Shown: positions 63,727-64,000 of the stretch, piece after piece
How the letters are laid out: each line of letters opens with the position of its first letter
How positions within the stretch are numbered: position 1 is the first letter of the stretch
DNA from: Litoreibacter albidus
GTDB taxonomy: Bacteria; Pseudomonadota; Alphaproteobacteria; Rhodobacterales; Rhodobacteraceae
DNA length: 64,000 nucleotides
Assembly (NCBI RefSeq): GCF_900107015.1
Contig: NZ_FNOI01000011.1
Coordinates: 23,502 to 87,501 of the forward strand
Reading direction: 5' to 3'
Notes under the pieces: model-generated
What the model saw: the letters and a program-made list of their open reading frames with translations, nothing else
What the model was told of the DNA's origin: nothing
Database searches by the model: none
Position numbers and translations under genes: made by a program

Positions 63727-64000
63727 ATGGGACTGAAACGGACGGACGAATTCCGCCAGGATGCGGTGCGGATCGCGCTGACCAGCGGGCTAACGCGCAA
63801 GCAGGTGGCGGATGATCTTGGCGTCGGCATGTCGACGTTGAACAAATGGATCACATCGAACCGAGACACGGATGTGGTTTCGAAAGAGGATTTGAGCCTC
63901 GCCCACGAGAATGACCGGCTTCGACGTGAGAACCGCATTCTCAAGGAGGAAAGGGAAGTGTTAAAAAAGGCCACGGTGTTCTTTGCGAGCCAAAAGCCGT
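63727..64000 (+). mobile_element. IS3-family element, OrfA transposase (cut by window edge)
   Basis: ATG 63727 opens a frame with the HTH_Tnp_1 pattern: KRTDEFRQDAVRIALTSGLTRKQVADDLGVGMSTLNKWI, then a leucine-zipper-like stretch (LAHENDRLRRENRILKEEREVLKKATVFFAS). The run TTAAAAAAGG at about 63961-63970 is a slippery site where IS3 elements shift frame to make the OrfAB transposase. The frame is open to the window end. Confidence 0.9.

Overview
The window looks like part of an extrachromosomal replicon (plasmid or chromid) of a marine Rhodobacteraceae/Roseobacter-type alphaproteobacterium. This is inferred from high-GC coding sequence, short ATGA/TAATG gene overlaps, a TRAP transporter, DUF1403/ScpB genes, and above all a replication module near 31-35 kb. 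That module has a replicase with a DnaA domain I-like C-terminus (rep), divergent parA and parB, five identical 18-bp palindromes (putative parS) and iteron-like repeats. No tRNA, rRNA or CRISPR array was seen.

Layout. 1-0.8 kb: 3'-truncated serine hydrolase. 1-15.6 kb: an island for TonB-dependent uptake of haem and cobalamin, made of a haem receptor, hmuSTUV, a ChaN-like protein, btuB-btuF-btuC-btuD behind a cobalamin riboswitch, and a dedicated energiser (secreted 139-aa protein, exbB, two exbD genes, tonB). The two systems import different tetrapyrroles and could share the energiser. 15.6-28.2 kb: accessory genes, namely a ridA pseudogene, AraC, SDR, alpha/beta hydrolase, TetR with strong operator repeats, a second ridA, three NTF2-fold proteins around a PNPOx-reductase fusion, GST/LysR, YciI, GNAT and an ABC-F ATPase.

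28.4-35 kb: replicon core. A DUF1403-scpB pair is transcribed away from a tyrosine recombinase; a 25-bp inverted repeat shaped like a recombinase core site lies between them. parB, parA, the origin region and rep follow.

35-41.7 kb: Wza-type exporter, Wzc-type tyrosine kinase, a divergent PPP-type phosphatase and a FlaA1/CapD-type nucleotide-sugar dehydratase. 41.7-47.4 kb: MocR regulator, class II HMG-CoA reductase and a three-gene TRAP transporter, best read as mevalonate uptake and use. 47.4-50.3 kb: hipBA and two GST genes.

50.5-63.2 kb: a Wzx/Wzy-type surface polysaccharide operon on the minus strand (fnlA-fnlB-fnlC for UDP-L-FucNAc, initiating sugar-phosphate transferase, N-formyltransferase, PIG-L deacetylase, sulfotransferase, DegT aminotransferase, glycosyltransferase, EpsG-type polymerase, flippase). 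It is preceded by a MarR-type EPS regulator and a divergent RfaH/NusG-like antiterminator. The right edge holds the 3' remnant of a solute-binding protein gene and the start of an IS3-family element.

The most interesting candidates are the DUF1403-ScpB-recombinase module, the parS palindromes that lie inside parB and add residues to it, the ExbD pair in which one copy lacks the proton-carrying Asp, and the coupled deacetylase/N-formyltransferase pair whose formyltransferase lacks the usual catalytic Asn.
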